Origin: Flavobacterium suncheonense GH29-5 = DSM 17707
GTDB lineage: Bacteria; Bacteroidota; Bacteroidia; Flavobacteriales; Flavobacteriaceae
Direction: 5' to 3'
Assembly (NCBI RefSeq): GCF_000430025.1
Contig: NZ_KE387020.1
Span: 352,626 to 416,625 of the forward strand
DNA length: 64,000 nucleotides
Made by a program: the position numbers and the translations under genes
Part shown: piece by piece, positions 10,097-17,645 of the stretch
Layout: every line of letters starts with the position of its first letter
How positions within the stretch are numbered: the first letter of the stretch is position 1
The notes under the pieces: generated by a model
Seen by the model: only the letters and a program-made list of their open reading frames with translations
Database searches by the model: none
Told to the model about the DNA's origin: nothing

Positions 10097-10115
10097 TCTT
10101 ATTTTTTTAAAAAAA

Positions 10116-10123
10116 CAAATATA
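10116..10123 (-). promoter_or_regulatory. -7 box of the polysaccharide export operon
   Basis: The minus strand reads TATATTTG, an exact TAnnTTTG match, about 20 bases before the wza-like ATG at 10096. Its location between the two candidate start codons is what decides the start. No clear TTTG is seen at -33. Confidence 0.5.
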
Positions 10124-10182
10124 GTTTTTCAATTGAAATTATTAAACTTTTCAGCAATAATAAACCAAAAAGTAACTTTTAC

Positions 10183-10800
10183 CTATTTATTAAGGGAATT
10201 TTCAAAAGGAATACGCTGCATCAGACTTCGCCCTAAAGTAACCTCATCGGCATATTCCAGTTCGTCTCCGATGGCAATTCCGCGGGCAATTGCAGAAGTC
10301 ATCACGTTATAATCCTTTATCTGTTTGTAGATGTAAAAATTCGTCGTATCGCCTTCCATGGTAGAACTCAGGGCAAAAATCACTTCTTTTACGGTTCCGG
10401 ATTTTACTTTGTCGACTAAAGAGACAATGTTCAGCTGATTCGGTCCTATGCCGTCTATCGGCGAAATTTTACCGCCCAGCACATGGTACAACCCTTTAAA
10501 AATCCCGGTGTTTTCCAGTGCCATGACGTCGCGAATGTCTTCGACCACACAAATAACCGAGGTGTCGCGGGACGGATTCGCACAAATCTCACAAACATCG
10601 GTATCCGAAATATTGTGACAGCTTTTGCAGAATTTTATCTCATGGCGCATTGTAAGCAAGGCTGCTGCCAACTGTTCCGACTGCTCTTTCGGCTGTTTGA
10701 GCAGATGCAGCACCAGACGCAGGGCGGTTCGTTTACCAATCCCCGGCAGTTGCGCCATTTCGTTAACCGCTTTCTCTAAAAGTTTCGATGAAAATTCCAT
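10183..10800 (-). CDS. recR: Recombination mediator RecR
   Basis: RecR, 205 residues from the ATG at 10800, works with RecF/RecO to load RecA on SSB-coated gaps. It shows the N-terminal helix-hairpin-helix [17 protein letters not shown] (from residue 18), the four-cysteine zinc finger (Cys58, 61, 70 and 73) and the Toprim segment beginning [15 protein letters not shown]. An in-frame upstream start at 10881 would add 27 residues that RecR proteins lack, and it would place the TAnnTTTG box at 10805-10812 inside the gene, so it is rejected. The gene is divergent from the symporter. Confidence 0.96.
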   Translation of the reverse strand: MEFSSKLLEKAVNEMAQLPGIGKRTALRLVLHLLKQPKEQSEQLAAALLTMRHEIKFCKSCHNISDTDVCEICANPSRDTSVICVVEDIRDVMALENTGIFKGLYHVLGGKISPIDGIGPNQLNIVSLVDKVKSGTVKEVIFALSSTMEGDTTNFYIYKQIKDYNVMTSAIARGIAIGDELEYADEVTLGRSLMQRIPFENSLNK

Positions 10801-10804
10801 GAGA

Positions 10805-10812
10805 CAAAAGTA
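10805..10812 (-). promoter_or_regulatory. -7 box directly before recR (near-leaderless)
   Basis: The minus strand reads TACTTTTG, ending only four bases before the recR ATG. If the transcript starts the usual few bases downstream of this box, it would begin at or next to the start codon. No TTTG at -33 was found. Confidence 0.5.
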
Positions 10813-10884
10813 GTTATTTTGAAATTCATCCGATTTGAAAATTTGAAGATTATTTGTGTAAATTGGCAACCTAAAACACATCGC

Positions 10885-12381
10885 ATGACATCGGCAACCA
10901 TACTCTCCATTATCATTATTTATTTCGGGCTTCTTATCCTGATTTCCAATCTGGTAAGCAAGAAAGATTACAGTAACGATACTTTTTTCAAAGCCAACAA
11001 AAACTCAAAATGGTATTTGGTGGCATTCGGGATGATCGGAACCGCGCTTTCGGGCGTTACCTTTATTTCCGTACCGGGTGAAGTGGGCAATCCTGATTTA
11101 CAGTTCAAGTATTTTCAGTTTATTCTCGGGAATGCGATCGGGTTCATCATTATCGCTAAAGTGCTTCTTCCACTGTATTACCGCATGAACCTTACTTCCA
11201 TTTACGGGTATATCGAACAGCGTCTTGGAACGATTAGCTATAAAACTTCAGCGATTATCTTTCTGATTAGCAGAACCATTGGCTCGGCTTTCCGTTTGTA
11301 TCTGGTGGTGATTGTTTTACAACGCTATGTTTTTGACGATTTTAACGTTCCTTTTGCCGCTACCGTTCTGATTTCGCTGGGTTTGATTTTTGCTTACACC
11401 TATCGCGGCGGTTTAAAAACGATTATTATTACCGATACATTACAGACTTTTTTCCTGGTTTCTTCCGTATTCCTGACGATAATTTTCGTGTGCAGCAGTT
11501 TGGATTTCGGAGCATTGGAAGCCTTTGAAGCCGTTAAAAACAGTCAGTATTCCAAGATTTTCTTTTACGAAGATTACCTGAAAGGCAATTATGTAATCAA
11601 ACAGATTTTAGGCGGAATCTTCGTTACCATTGCCATGGTGGGCTTAGATCAGGACCTGATGCAGAAAAACCTGAGCTGCAAAAACATCGGCGAAGCCCAG
11701 AAAAACATGTTCACGTTTACCGGAATTTTTGTACTGATTAACATCTTCTTTTTGAGTGTGGGCGCCTTGTTGTACATGTATGCCGAGAAAAACGGTATCG
11801 CCATTCCGATGGTGGACGGTGTTGCCCGTACAGACTATCTTTTCCCGGAAATTGCTTTCAGACATTTGAGCATCGTACCGGCCGTGATTTTCCTTTTAGG
11901 CCTGACCGCTGCCACTTTCGCCACCACCGACAGCGCGCTAACCGCCTTAACCACTTCCTTCTGCGTAGATTTTCTGGGAATGGACAAAGCCGAAAATACC
12001 AACAACATGAAAACGGTACGAACCAGACATTTGGTGCACCTTACCTTTTCTTTTTTGATGTTTCTGGTGATTTTGGTTTTCAACTCGCTGAATGACAAAT
12101 CGGTAGTAACGATGATTTTCACCGTGGCCGGATACACTTACGGACCGCTTTTAGGCCTGTACGGATTCGGATTGTTCGTTAAATCCAAAACGGTAAACGA
12201 TAAACTGGTTCCTTTTATCTGTGTGACATCGCCTTTAATTACGTATTTCATCAATTCCAATTCCAAAGACTGGTTTGGCGGTTATGTTTTTTCATTCGAA
12301 CTGATTATCGTAAACGGATTGATCACGCTGTTGGGATTGTTTCTAATCAGCAAACCGGCAACTGGACAAACCCGTTTTTAG
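10885..12381 (+). CDS. Sodium:solute symporter (SSS family)
   Basis: An integral membrane protein of 498 residues from the ATG at 10885, with about thirteen hydrophobic segments. The pattern [19 protein letters not shown], then [33 protein letters not shown] shortened here as [13 protein letters not shown], and [17 protein letters not shown] are hallmarks of the SSS (SSF) family, where the TM1 and TM8-like helices bind sodium. The solute is unknown; flavobacterial members of this group are annotated only as sodium:solute symporters. An in-frame TTG 66 bases upstream is unlikely because it adds a polar extension. Its TAG overlaps the TAA of the convergent CoA-binding gene. Confidence 0.9.
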   Translation: MTSATILSIIIIYFGLLILISNLVSKKDYSNDTFFKANKNSKWYLVAFGMIGTALSGVTFISVPGEVGNPDLQFKYFQFILGNAIGFIIIAKVLLPLYYRMNLTSIYGYIEQRLGTISYKTSAIIFLISRTIGSAFRLYLVVIVLQRYVFDDFNVPFAATVLISLGLIFAYTYRGGLKTIIITDTLQTFFLVSSVFLTIIFVCSSLDFGALEAFEAVKNSQYSKIFFYEDYLKGNYVIKQILGGIFVTIAMVGLDQDLMQKNLSCKNIGEAQKNMFTFTGIFVLINIFFLSVGALLYMYAEKNGIAIPMVDGVARTDYLFPEIAFRHLSIVPAVIFLLGLTAATFATTDSALTALTTSFCVDFLGMDKAENTNNMKTVRTRHLVHLTFSFLMFLVILVFNSLNDKSVVTMIFTVAGYTYGPLLGLYGFGLFVKSKTVNDKLVPFICVTSPLITYFINSNSKDWFGGYVFSFELIIVNGLITLLGLFLISKPATGQTRF

Positions 12382-12734
12382 AACTGATTGGTACTAAGCA
12401 ACACTAATGTACAAGCTGCCTCATACGGAATATTCGCCTTTTCCAAAAGATTGAAAAACTCAGGGTTTTCGGTTCCGGGATTGAAGATGACGCGTTGCGG
12501 TTTTAACCCGATCACATACTCATAATATTCCGGTTGCCGCTGCGGATTGAGGTATAAGGAAACCGTATGCACCGCCTCAAACGGAAGCTTTTCGGTTTCG
12601 ATTTTTACGTTTTGAATGCTGTCAGAATGGGCTCCGATGGCCACTACTTCGTGGTTGTGTTTCAGCAAACTGTTTACCGCCAGAAAAGCATAACGCTCCG
12701 GATTTGCCGACGCACCGATTACTAATGTTTTCAT
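12378..12734 (-). CDS. CoA-binding domain protein (YccU-like)
   Basis: A small cytoplasmic protein of 118 residues consisting of a single CoA_binding Rossmann domain, beginning MKTLVIGASANPERYAFLA, with the later RVIFNPGTENPEFF loop characteristic of YccU-like proteins. A GTG at 12749 could add five residues; the ATG at 12734 starts the domain exactly as in the family. Function beyond CoA or nucleotide binding is not known. The stop codon overlaps the stop of the symporter on the other strand, so the two convergent genes share their last bases and leave no room for an intervening terminator. Confidence 0.85.
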   Translation of the reverse strand: MKTLVIGASANPERYAFLAVNSLLKHNHEVVAIGAHSDSIQNVKIETEKLPFEAVHTVSLYLNPQRQPEYYEYVIGLKPQRVIFNPGTENPEFFNLLEKANIPYEAACTLVLLSTNQF

Positions 12735-12856
12735 CAGAATAATTTTCACTAAAGTTACTGTTTTTATCCATTTTTTCCTATTTTAGTCCAACCTGAAAAA
12801 CTGATAAGATAATCGTTCCTTAAAATTTCGTTTACCTTAATCGCCTTTATTCATTT

Positions 12857-12864
12857 TAATTTTG
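12857..12864 (+). promoter_or_regulatory. -7 box upstream of the MarC-family gene
   Basis: TAATTTTG matches TAnnTTTG, ending 12 bases before the ATG at 12877. No -33 TTTG is seen at a canonical distance. Confidence 0.45.
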
Positions 12865-12876
12865 CCGTAAAAAACC

Positions 12877-13500
12877 ATGGAATTATTCGTTTACATTTTT
12901 GCTGCCTTATTTTCAGTACTGAACCCTTTGGGAGCTATTCCGATTTATGTGGGTTTAACAGAACACGATTCGAAAGCCGAACGCTTCCGGACCTCGCTGT
13001 GGACGGCCATCAATGTTTTTATCATTTTGATTATTTCCTTTTTCGTAGGCGAATACGTCATTAATTTCTTCGGCATCAGCATCGACGCGCTTCGGATTGC
13101 CGGCGGACTGGTGATTGCCAGTTCCGGGTTTGCCTTGCTGAGCGGACAGTTCAGCAAAAAAAGAGGCGTAAACAAAAAGGTTACGACAGATGCTCAAACG
13201 CGAAATGATATTGCCTTAACACCGTTAGCCATGCCTATTCTTGCCGGCCCGGGCGCTATTTCATTATTGATTGCTTTCTATCAGGACTATCCTGAATTAT
13301 CTGATAAAACCATTATCTGCCTTTCCATATTGGCGGTAGCCATGGCTATTTTTATCATTTTAAGAAGCGGTCATTATCTTTCAAGACTTTTGGGAGCATC
13401 CGGGATTGTAGCCATTTCCAGAATTATCGGTTTCTTTGTGATTGCCATTGGAGTGCAGTATATCAGTAATGCCGTAGTCAATATTTTCAAAGGGATATAA
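12877..13500 (+). CDS. MarC family integral membrane protein
   Basis: A 207-residue protein with about six TM segments and the family signature near the N-terminus (FSVLNPLGAIPIYVGLT) repeated in weaker form in the second half (TPLAMPILAGPGAISLLIAF), an internal duplication typical of MarC/UPF0056 (NAAT) proteins. The name comes from the multiple antibiotic resistance locus of E. coli, but no transport substrate is established; it should not be read as a resistance gene. Monocistronic: a box lies just upstream and a bidirectional hairpin follows. Confidence 0.93.
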   Translation: MELFVYIFAALFSVLNPLGAIPIYVGLTEHDSKAERFRTSLWTAINVFIILIISFFVGEYVINFFGISIDALRIAGGLVIASSGFALLSGQFSKKRGVNKKVTTDAQTRNDIALTPLAMPILAGPGAISLLIAFYQDYPELSDKTIICLSILAVAMAIFIILRSGHYLSRLLGASGIVAISRIIGFFVIAIGVQYISNAVVNIFKGI

Positions 13501-13509
13501 AACAAAAAC

Positions 13510-13534
13510 GCCTCAAAAAATGAGGCATTTTTTA
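13510..13534. terminator. Bidirectional intrinsic terminator between the MarC gene and ctlX
   Basis: Stem GCCTCA / TGAGGC (13510-13515 with 13521-13526), flanked by an A-run on one side and a T-run on the other. It serves both convergent genes. Confidence 0.8.
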
Positions 13535-13543
13535 TTCTTCTGT

Positions 13544-14491
13544 TTATTCTTCATCTTCCTGAAGCGGCAGAAAAACTTCCGCCATCATGCAGCGGGCGCT
13601 TCCGCCTCCGTAGGTTTCAATGGTGGTTAAATCGGAACTGATAATTTCACCGTGTTTTTCCAGAACTTTGAGCTGGGCCGGTGTAAAAGTGTTTTTTGCG
13701 GTTTCGCTCATCACGATGTATCTTTTTCCGTCGGCTCCTTTAACCTGCAGGATATTGCCGGCGAAACCGTTTACCTGTTCTTCCGTAATCAGAATAATTT
13801 CTTTCCCATCCGAACGAAGACAATCCAAAACCATTTTACGCTCTTTGGAATCGTCGATGGCATCAGCACAAATTACCGCAAATTTTTCGCCTACCGACAT
13901 CATCACGTTAGTGTGGTAAATCGCTTTGCGTTCCCCATCAACCGTTTGAAACGCGTCAAAAATAACCGGATCCATTTCAAAATCTTCACAGAATTCGATC
14001 ATTAATTCCTCATCGGATCTTGGCGAAATACAGCAGTAGGCTTTACCGTTTTCACGGTCTAACACCAGACTTCCGGTTCCTTCCAGGTATACTTCGTCGT
14101 TCTCCGCCGCGGAATAATCTACCAACTGCTCGATATAAAAGCCGTTTTCTTCCAAAAGATCCAATACATCTTCACGTCGCTCCCAACGTCGGTTTTCCGC
14201 AAACATCGGATAAATGGTTACATCGGCACTTTCGTGAAAGGAAATCCAGTTGTTGGGAAAAATACTGTCCGGGGTTTCCGGAGAAAGTGTGTCGTCTAAC
14301 ACAATCACGTTGACTCCGGCTTCTTCCAGTTTAAGCACCAGATGATCGAATTCGTTTTGGGCTTTGGCATTTATGGCCGCCGGCAACAGACCGTTTTCTG
14401 CTTTTTGATAATAATTATTGGCTGCGGTTTGCTCGTTACGACGAAAGGCAATCGGGCGAATCATTAAGAGGGTGTTAGTCGTTTGCTGCAT
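13544..14491 (-). CDS. ctlX: Citrulline utilisation hydrolase CtlX / arginine deiminase-related protein
   Basis: A pentein-fold hydrolase of 315 residues. The start MQQTTNTLLMIRPIAF, the PNNWISFH segment (PNNW near residue 70), a glutamate in YLEGTGSLV, the histidine in IYHTNVMMSVG and the C-terminal GGGSARCMMAEVF with the catalytic-type Cys are typical of the CtlX group (citrulline hydrolase described in Francisella) within the guanidino-group-modifying superfamily. It would cleave citrulline, or perhaps arginine-like compounds, toward ornithine. It follows the arginase gene after only four bases, so both enzymes probably feed ornithine formation from one transcript. The exact substrate in this organism is inferred. 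Confidence 0.85.
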   Translation of the reverse strand: MQQTTNTLLMIRPIAFRRNEQTAANNYYQKAENGLLPAAINAKAQNEFDHLVLKLEEAGVNVIVLDDTLSPETPDSIFPNNWISFHESADVTIYPMFAENRRWERREDVLDLLEENGFYIEQLVDYSAAENDEVYLEGTGSLVLDRENGKAYCCISPRSDEELMIEFCEDFEMDPVIFDAFQTVDGERKAIYHTNVMMSVGEKFAVICADAIDDSKERKMVLDCLRSDGKEIILITEEQVNGFAGNILQVKGADGKRYIVMSETAKNTFTPAQLKVLEKHGEIISSDLTTIETYGGGSARCMMAEVFLPLQEDEE

Positions 14492-14495
14492 ACAA

Positions 14496-15449
14496 TTAGC
14501 TTTTCAATTGTTGTGTTATTTCTTCGATAATATCCAGCGTCACTTCCGCCATGACATTTACCTTTTCGTCCAGACACGGATTTACTTCCACAATTTCCAT
14601 GCAAACCGTTTTTTCGTTTTTGGCCAAATGCAGCAGTATGGCTTTTGCTTCTTCCGGTGTGAGTCCGTTTTCAACCGGCGTTCCGGTTCCGTGTGAAGTC
14701 AGTTCCGGATCCATGGAATCTACATCGAAAGAAACATAAATCAGGTCGCAGGCTTTTAATTGCTGATCGATTTCAGCCATTACAGCAGCTACTCCTCTGT
14801 TCCGGACATCGGCTACTTCGTAGTTTTTAATCCCCAGTCGATTCATCACGGCATCTTCCTGTTCTTCCGTATCACGTACTGCGATGTACACCAGATCTTC
14901 GGGTCTTACTTTTGCCTCCGGACTTCCGGTTTGTTTCAGTTTGTTCCAAAAGGCAAGCGTTTCCTCATCCACCTCGTTTACCTTACATTCTGTATTATCG
15001 ATATTTAAAGCAGTAGCAAGCGGCATTCCGTGCATGTTCCCGGACGGTGTGGTAAAAGGGGTGTGAATATCCGCATGGGCATCAATCCAGACAACGCCCA
15101 GACGTTTATCGGGAAAGGCTGATTTTATTCCGGCTATAGTTCCTCCGGCTGAACCGTGATCTGCGGCCAAAATTATCGGAAAAGAATTAGTATTAAGAAT
15201 GGCAGATACTTTATCATTTAAAATATCGTACACTTTGTTCAGCCCGTCGATGCGTTTGGCAAAGCGATACGGCGTGGGCTTGTCCAGTAAATCATTCACA
15301 CTCCTGAGTTTTTCCACTGCATTCTCGCCGAAAATAAAACTTCCTTTTTTCCGGGCTGCGGTCATGATGGCGTCTGGACCCAGTGAAGAACCTCGGGTTC
15401 CTGCCGTAATTTCCGATTTGTTGATTAAAAAAACGATACTTTTGTTCAT
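14496..15449 (-). CDS. Arginase / ureohydrolase family enzyme
   Basis: A binuclear-manganese ureohydrolase of 317 residues. Metal-ligand motifs are seen in order: ADHGSAGG (His), WIDAHADIHTP (Asp-Ala-His-Ala-Asp) and SFDVDSMDPELTSHGTGTP (Asp-Val-Asp), followed by EIVEVNP. The glycine-rich HGMPLA and GTGTPVENGLT segments agree with arginase rather than agmatinase, though the subgroup cannot be fixed by eye. The product would be ornithine plus urea. It is the first gene of a two-gene operon with ctlX. A TATCTTTG box at 15536-15543 gives a leader of roughly 80 bases. Confidence 0.9.
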   Translation of the reverse strand: MNKSIVFLINKSEITAGTRGSSLGPDAIMTAARKKGSFIFGENAVEKLRSVNDLLDKPTPYRFAKRIDGLNKVYDILNDKVSAILNTNSFPIILAADHGSAGGTIAGIKSAFPDKRLGVVWIDAHADIHTPFTTPSGNMHGMPLATALNIDNTECKVNEVDEETLAFWNKLKQTGSPEAKVRPEDLVYIAVRDTEEQEDAVMNRLGIKNYEVADVRNRGVAAVMAEIDQQLKACDLIYVSFDVDSMDPELTSHGTGTPVENGLTPEEAKAILLHLAKNEKTVCMEIVEVNPCLDEKVNVMAEVTLDIIEEITQQLKS

Positions 15450-15535
15450 AGTAAAAACTACTCTTTTGGTTTGGTTTGTTTGCTAAAGCAGAAAAATAAC
15501 AGTCTGTTTCAAAATCGTTATTTTTGGGCTTTTGA

Positions 15536-15543
15536 CAAAGATA
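15536..15543 (-). promoter_or_regulatory. -7 box of the arginase-ctlX operon
   Basis: TATCTTTG on the minus strand, 86 bases before the arginase ATG. The leader between them contains no hairpin I can support. Confidence 0.5.
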
Positions 15544-15682
15544 GAAAAAGGCCTCTGATAAAAGAAAACTTCTTCCAAAATAAACCCGATTAACCGATAA
15601 CCCTCAGACATTCTGTTACTTAAAAAAATCATTTCCAACTCTTTTTCTGCTTCTATCAGTTAATTCTTAACGTATTTTTTAG

Positions 15683-15690
15683 TAAATTTG
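15683..15690 (+). promoter_or_regulatory. -7 box of the LEA-like gene
   Basis: TAAATTTG, 17 bases before the ATG at 15708. No -33 TTTG at the expected position. Confidence 0.5.
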
Positions 15691-15707
15691 ATAAAAATCA
15701 AGAAATT

Positions 15708-16103
15708 ATGGGATTATCAAGTTTTTTCAGTTCGCTTTTCGGGAAAGCCAAACAAAGTACCGAAGGCTTAGGGAGAGATGTCTCCGATTTGGCTGATACT
15801 GCCGCAGATAAAGTGGAATCGTTTGCTAAAGATGCCGGTGAAAAAGTATCGGAAATAGCAAACCAAGCCGAACAAAAATTTGAAGAGTTAGGCGTAAAAG
15901 ATTCTTTAAACAATTTGGTGGATTCTGCCAAAGAAACCGCTTCAAAAGCTGCTGACTGGATAGAAGACAAAGCGGCCGATGCCAAAGAAACCTTATCCGA
16001 TGTCGCGGACAGCGTAGAAAATAAAATCCAAGAGGTAACCGGAAATACCGTAGAAGAAAAATCATCAGAAAATCCTGCCGAGGAAGAAAAGCCGTCGGAA
16101 TGA
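15708..16103 (+). CDS. LEA/apolipoprotein-like amphipathic helical small protein
   Basis: A 131-residue soluble protein of unknown specific function. After a short hydrophobic start (MGLSSFFSSLFGKAK) it is almost entirely predicted helix rich in Ala, Lys, Glu, Asp and Ser, with loose 11-residue-like repetition (DTAADKVESFAKDAGEKV, then SAKETASKAADWIEDKA). The tail is acidic and low in complexity. This composition is typical of late-embryogenesis-abundant-like or YtxH-like stress proteins, which can protect membranes or proteins during desiccation or osmotic stress; that role is inference. It has a promoter box and a strong terminator of its own, so it is an independent unit. Confidence 0.8.
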   Translation: MGLSSFFSSLFGKAKQSTEGLGRDVSDLADTAADKVESFAKDAGEKVSEIANQAEQKFEELGVKDSLNNLVDSAKETASKAADWIEDKAADAKETLSDVADSVENKIQEVTGNTVEEKSSENPAEEEKPSE

Positions 16104-16124
16104 TTTCAAATGTTCTGAAAAAAT

Positions 16125-16153
16125 AAAAGTCCCGGTTGCCCGGGACTTTTTTT
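16125..16153. terminator. Bidirectional terminator between the LEA-like gene and gltA
   Basis: An 11-bp perfect stem (AAAAGTCCCGG pairing with CCGGGACTTTT, loop of four) followed by a T-run on the plus strand and preceded by A-rich sequence for the minus strand. Confidence 0.88.
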
Positions 16154-16169
16154 ATGAAATCAAAGTATC

Positions 16170-17453
16170 TTATCTCTCATTCATCGGTTTAAAAGGACGC
16201 AACGGTGCTCCCACATAAACCTGACGCGGGCGACCAATTGGTTCTTTATTTACGCGCATTTCTTTCCATTGTGCAATCCAACCTGGCAAACGACCTATTG
16301 CAAACAATACAGTAAACATATCGGTAGGAATTCCCAAGGCACGGTAAATGATACCGGAATAGAAATCTACGTTTGGATATAATTTTCTTTCTACGAAATA
16401 CGGATCCACCAATGCGGCTTCTTCCAATTGCTTGGCAATATTCAGAATTGGGTCGTTAACGCCTAATTCCGCCAATACTTCATCGGCTGCTTTTTTGATG
16501 ATTTTCGCTCTTGGGTCGAAGTTTTTATAAACACGGTGACCGAAGCCCATTAAACGGAACGGATCATTTTTGTCTTTTGCTCGGGCCAACGCTTTTTCTG
16601 CATCGCCACCGTCTTTCTGGATTTCTTCCAACATTTCTAGCACCGCCTGGTTGGCTCCACCGTGAAGCGGTCCCCAAAGTGCAGAAACTCCCGCAGAAAT
16701 CGAAGCAAATAAGCCTGCATGCGATGAACCTACCATTCTTACCGTAGAAGTCGAACAGTTTTGCTCGTGATCTGCGTGAAGGATAAACAATTTATCCAAG
16801 GCATTCACCACAATTGGATTGATTGCATAAGGACCTGTAGGCAATTCAAACATCAAACGCATGAAGTTTTCTACATATCCTTTGGTATTGTCATAATAAT
16901 TTAATGGGAAACCAGATCGCTTGCGGAATGTCCAAGTCGCTAAAACAAGGAATTTACCCATTGTTTTACAAACCGCATCGTACATTTCTTTCTCGTTCTC
17001 CACATTAACCACTTTAGGATTGAAAGCGGTTAAGGCACTGGTTAAGGAAGACAAAACGCCCATTGGATGAGCCGTTTTCGGGAAACCGTCGATGATGTTT
17101 TTCATCTCTTCATTAACCAACGTATATTTACGGATATCGTTCTCAAATTGCTCCAGTTGTTGTGCTGTTGGCAATTCTCCAAAAATCACTAAATAGGATA
17201 CTTCTAAAAAGTTGGCTTTTTCTGCTAAGTCTTCGATGGCATAACCTCTGTAACGCAGGATTCCTTCTTCTCCGTCAAGAAAAGTGATTTCACTCTTACA
17301 AGAGCCTGAATTTTTGTACCCTGGGTCTAAGGTGATTGCACCAGTTGCAGCACGCAACTTCTCTATATCGATAGCAACCTCATTCTCACTTCCCACGATA
17401 ACTGGAAACTCATATTTGTTGCCATCAATTTCTAATATTGCAGTTTTCGACAT
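16170..17453 (-). CDS. gltA: Citrate synthase
   Basis: Type II (hexameric, GltA-like) citrate synthase, 427 residues, condensing acetyl-CoA and oxaloacetate at the entry of the TCA cycle. The conserved histidines are in GSSHAGLFAS and GFGHRVYKNFDPRA, the catalytic aspartate is in YPNVDFYSGI, and LWGPLHGGANQA is the second active-site histidine loop. The N-terminal beta-domain (residues 1-50) of bacterial type II enzymes is present. The gene is monocistronic, facing the LEA-like gene with a shared terminator. The upstream region has TACATTTA, a seven-of-eight match to the -7 box, at about 17469-17476. Confidence 0.97.
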   Translation of the reverse strand: MSKTAILEIDGNKYEFPVIVGSENEVAIDIEKLRAATGAITLDPGYKNSGSCKSEITFLDGEEGILRYRGYAIEDLAEKANFLEVSYLVIFGELPTAQQLEQFENDIRKYTLVNEEMKNIIDGFPKTAHPMGVLSSLTSALTAFNPKVVNVENEKEMYDAVCKTMGKFLVLATWTFRKRSGFPLNYYDNTKGYVENFMRLMFELPTGPYAINPIVVNALDKLFILHADHEQNCSTSTVRMVGSSHAGLFASISAGVSALWGPLHGGANQAVLEMLEEIQKDGGDAEKALARAKDKNDPFRLMGFGHRVYKNFDPRAKIIKKAADEVLAELGVNDPILNIAKQLEEAALVDPYFVERKLYPNVDFYSGIIYRALGIPTDMFTVLFAIGRLPGWIAQWKEMRVNKEPIGRPRQVYVGAPLRPFKPMNER

Positions 17454-17591
17454 ATTTTATATTAGGAATTAAATGTAATTGTTTTTTTGTTCTACGCGAA
17501 TTTATGAAATTCCAAATGAATTAAAAAAGAAAAATTTCGGCCTTTCGCGAATTATTTTAAAAAAAGACACCTTGGTCCTGATAAAAATAAA

Positions 17592-17619
17592 AAGCCCGAA
17601 GAAATATCTCTCCGAGCTT
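17592..17619 (-). terminator. Terminator of the LRR/T9SS gene
   Basis: An imperfect stem of 11 positions with two mismatches (AAGCTCGGAGA on the minus strand pairing with its partner) followed by a T-rich run. It lies 27 bases after the stop codon. Confidence 0.6.
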
Positions 17620-17645
17620 CTTGTTCAAATTAAAAAAACAAAAAA

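Noticed and set aside
10097..10132. TTG start for the Wza-like lipoprotein
   Set aside because: It lies upstream of the promoter box and would add charged residues before the lipoprotein signal.
10801..10881. Longer N-terminus for RecR
   Set aside because: The extension is not part of RecR and would cover the promoter box and the start of the divergent symporter.
13510..13534. Riboswitch or leader for ctlX
   Set aside because: The hairpin is a simple bidirectional terminator and lies at the 3' end of both genes.
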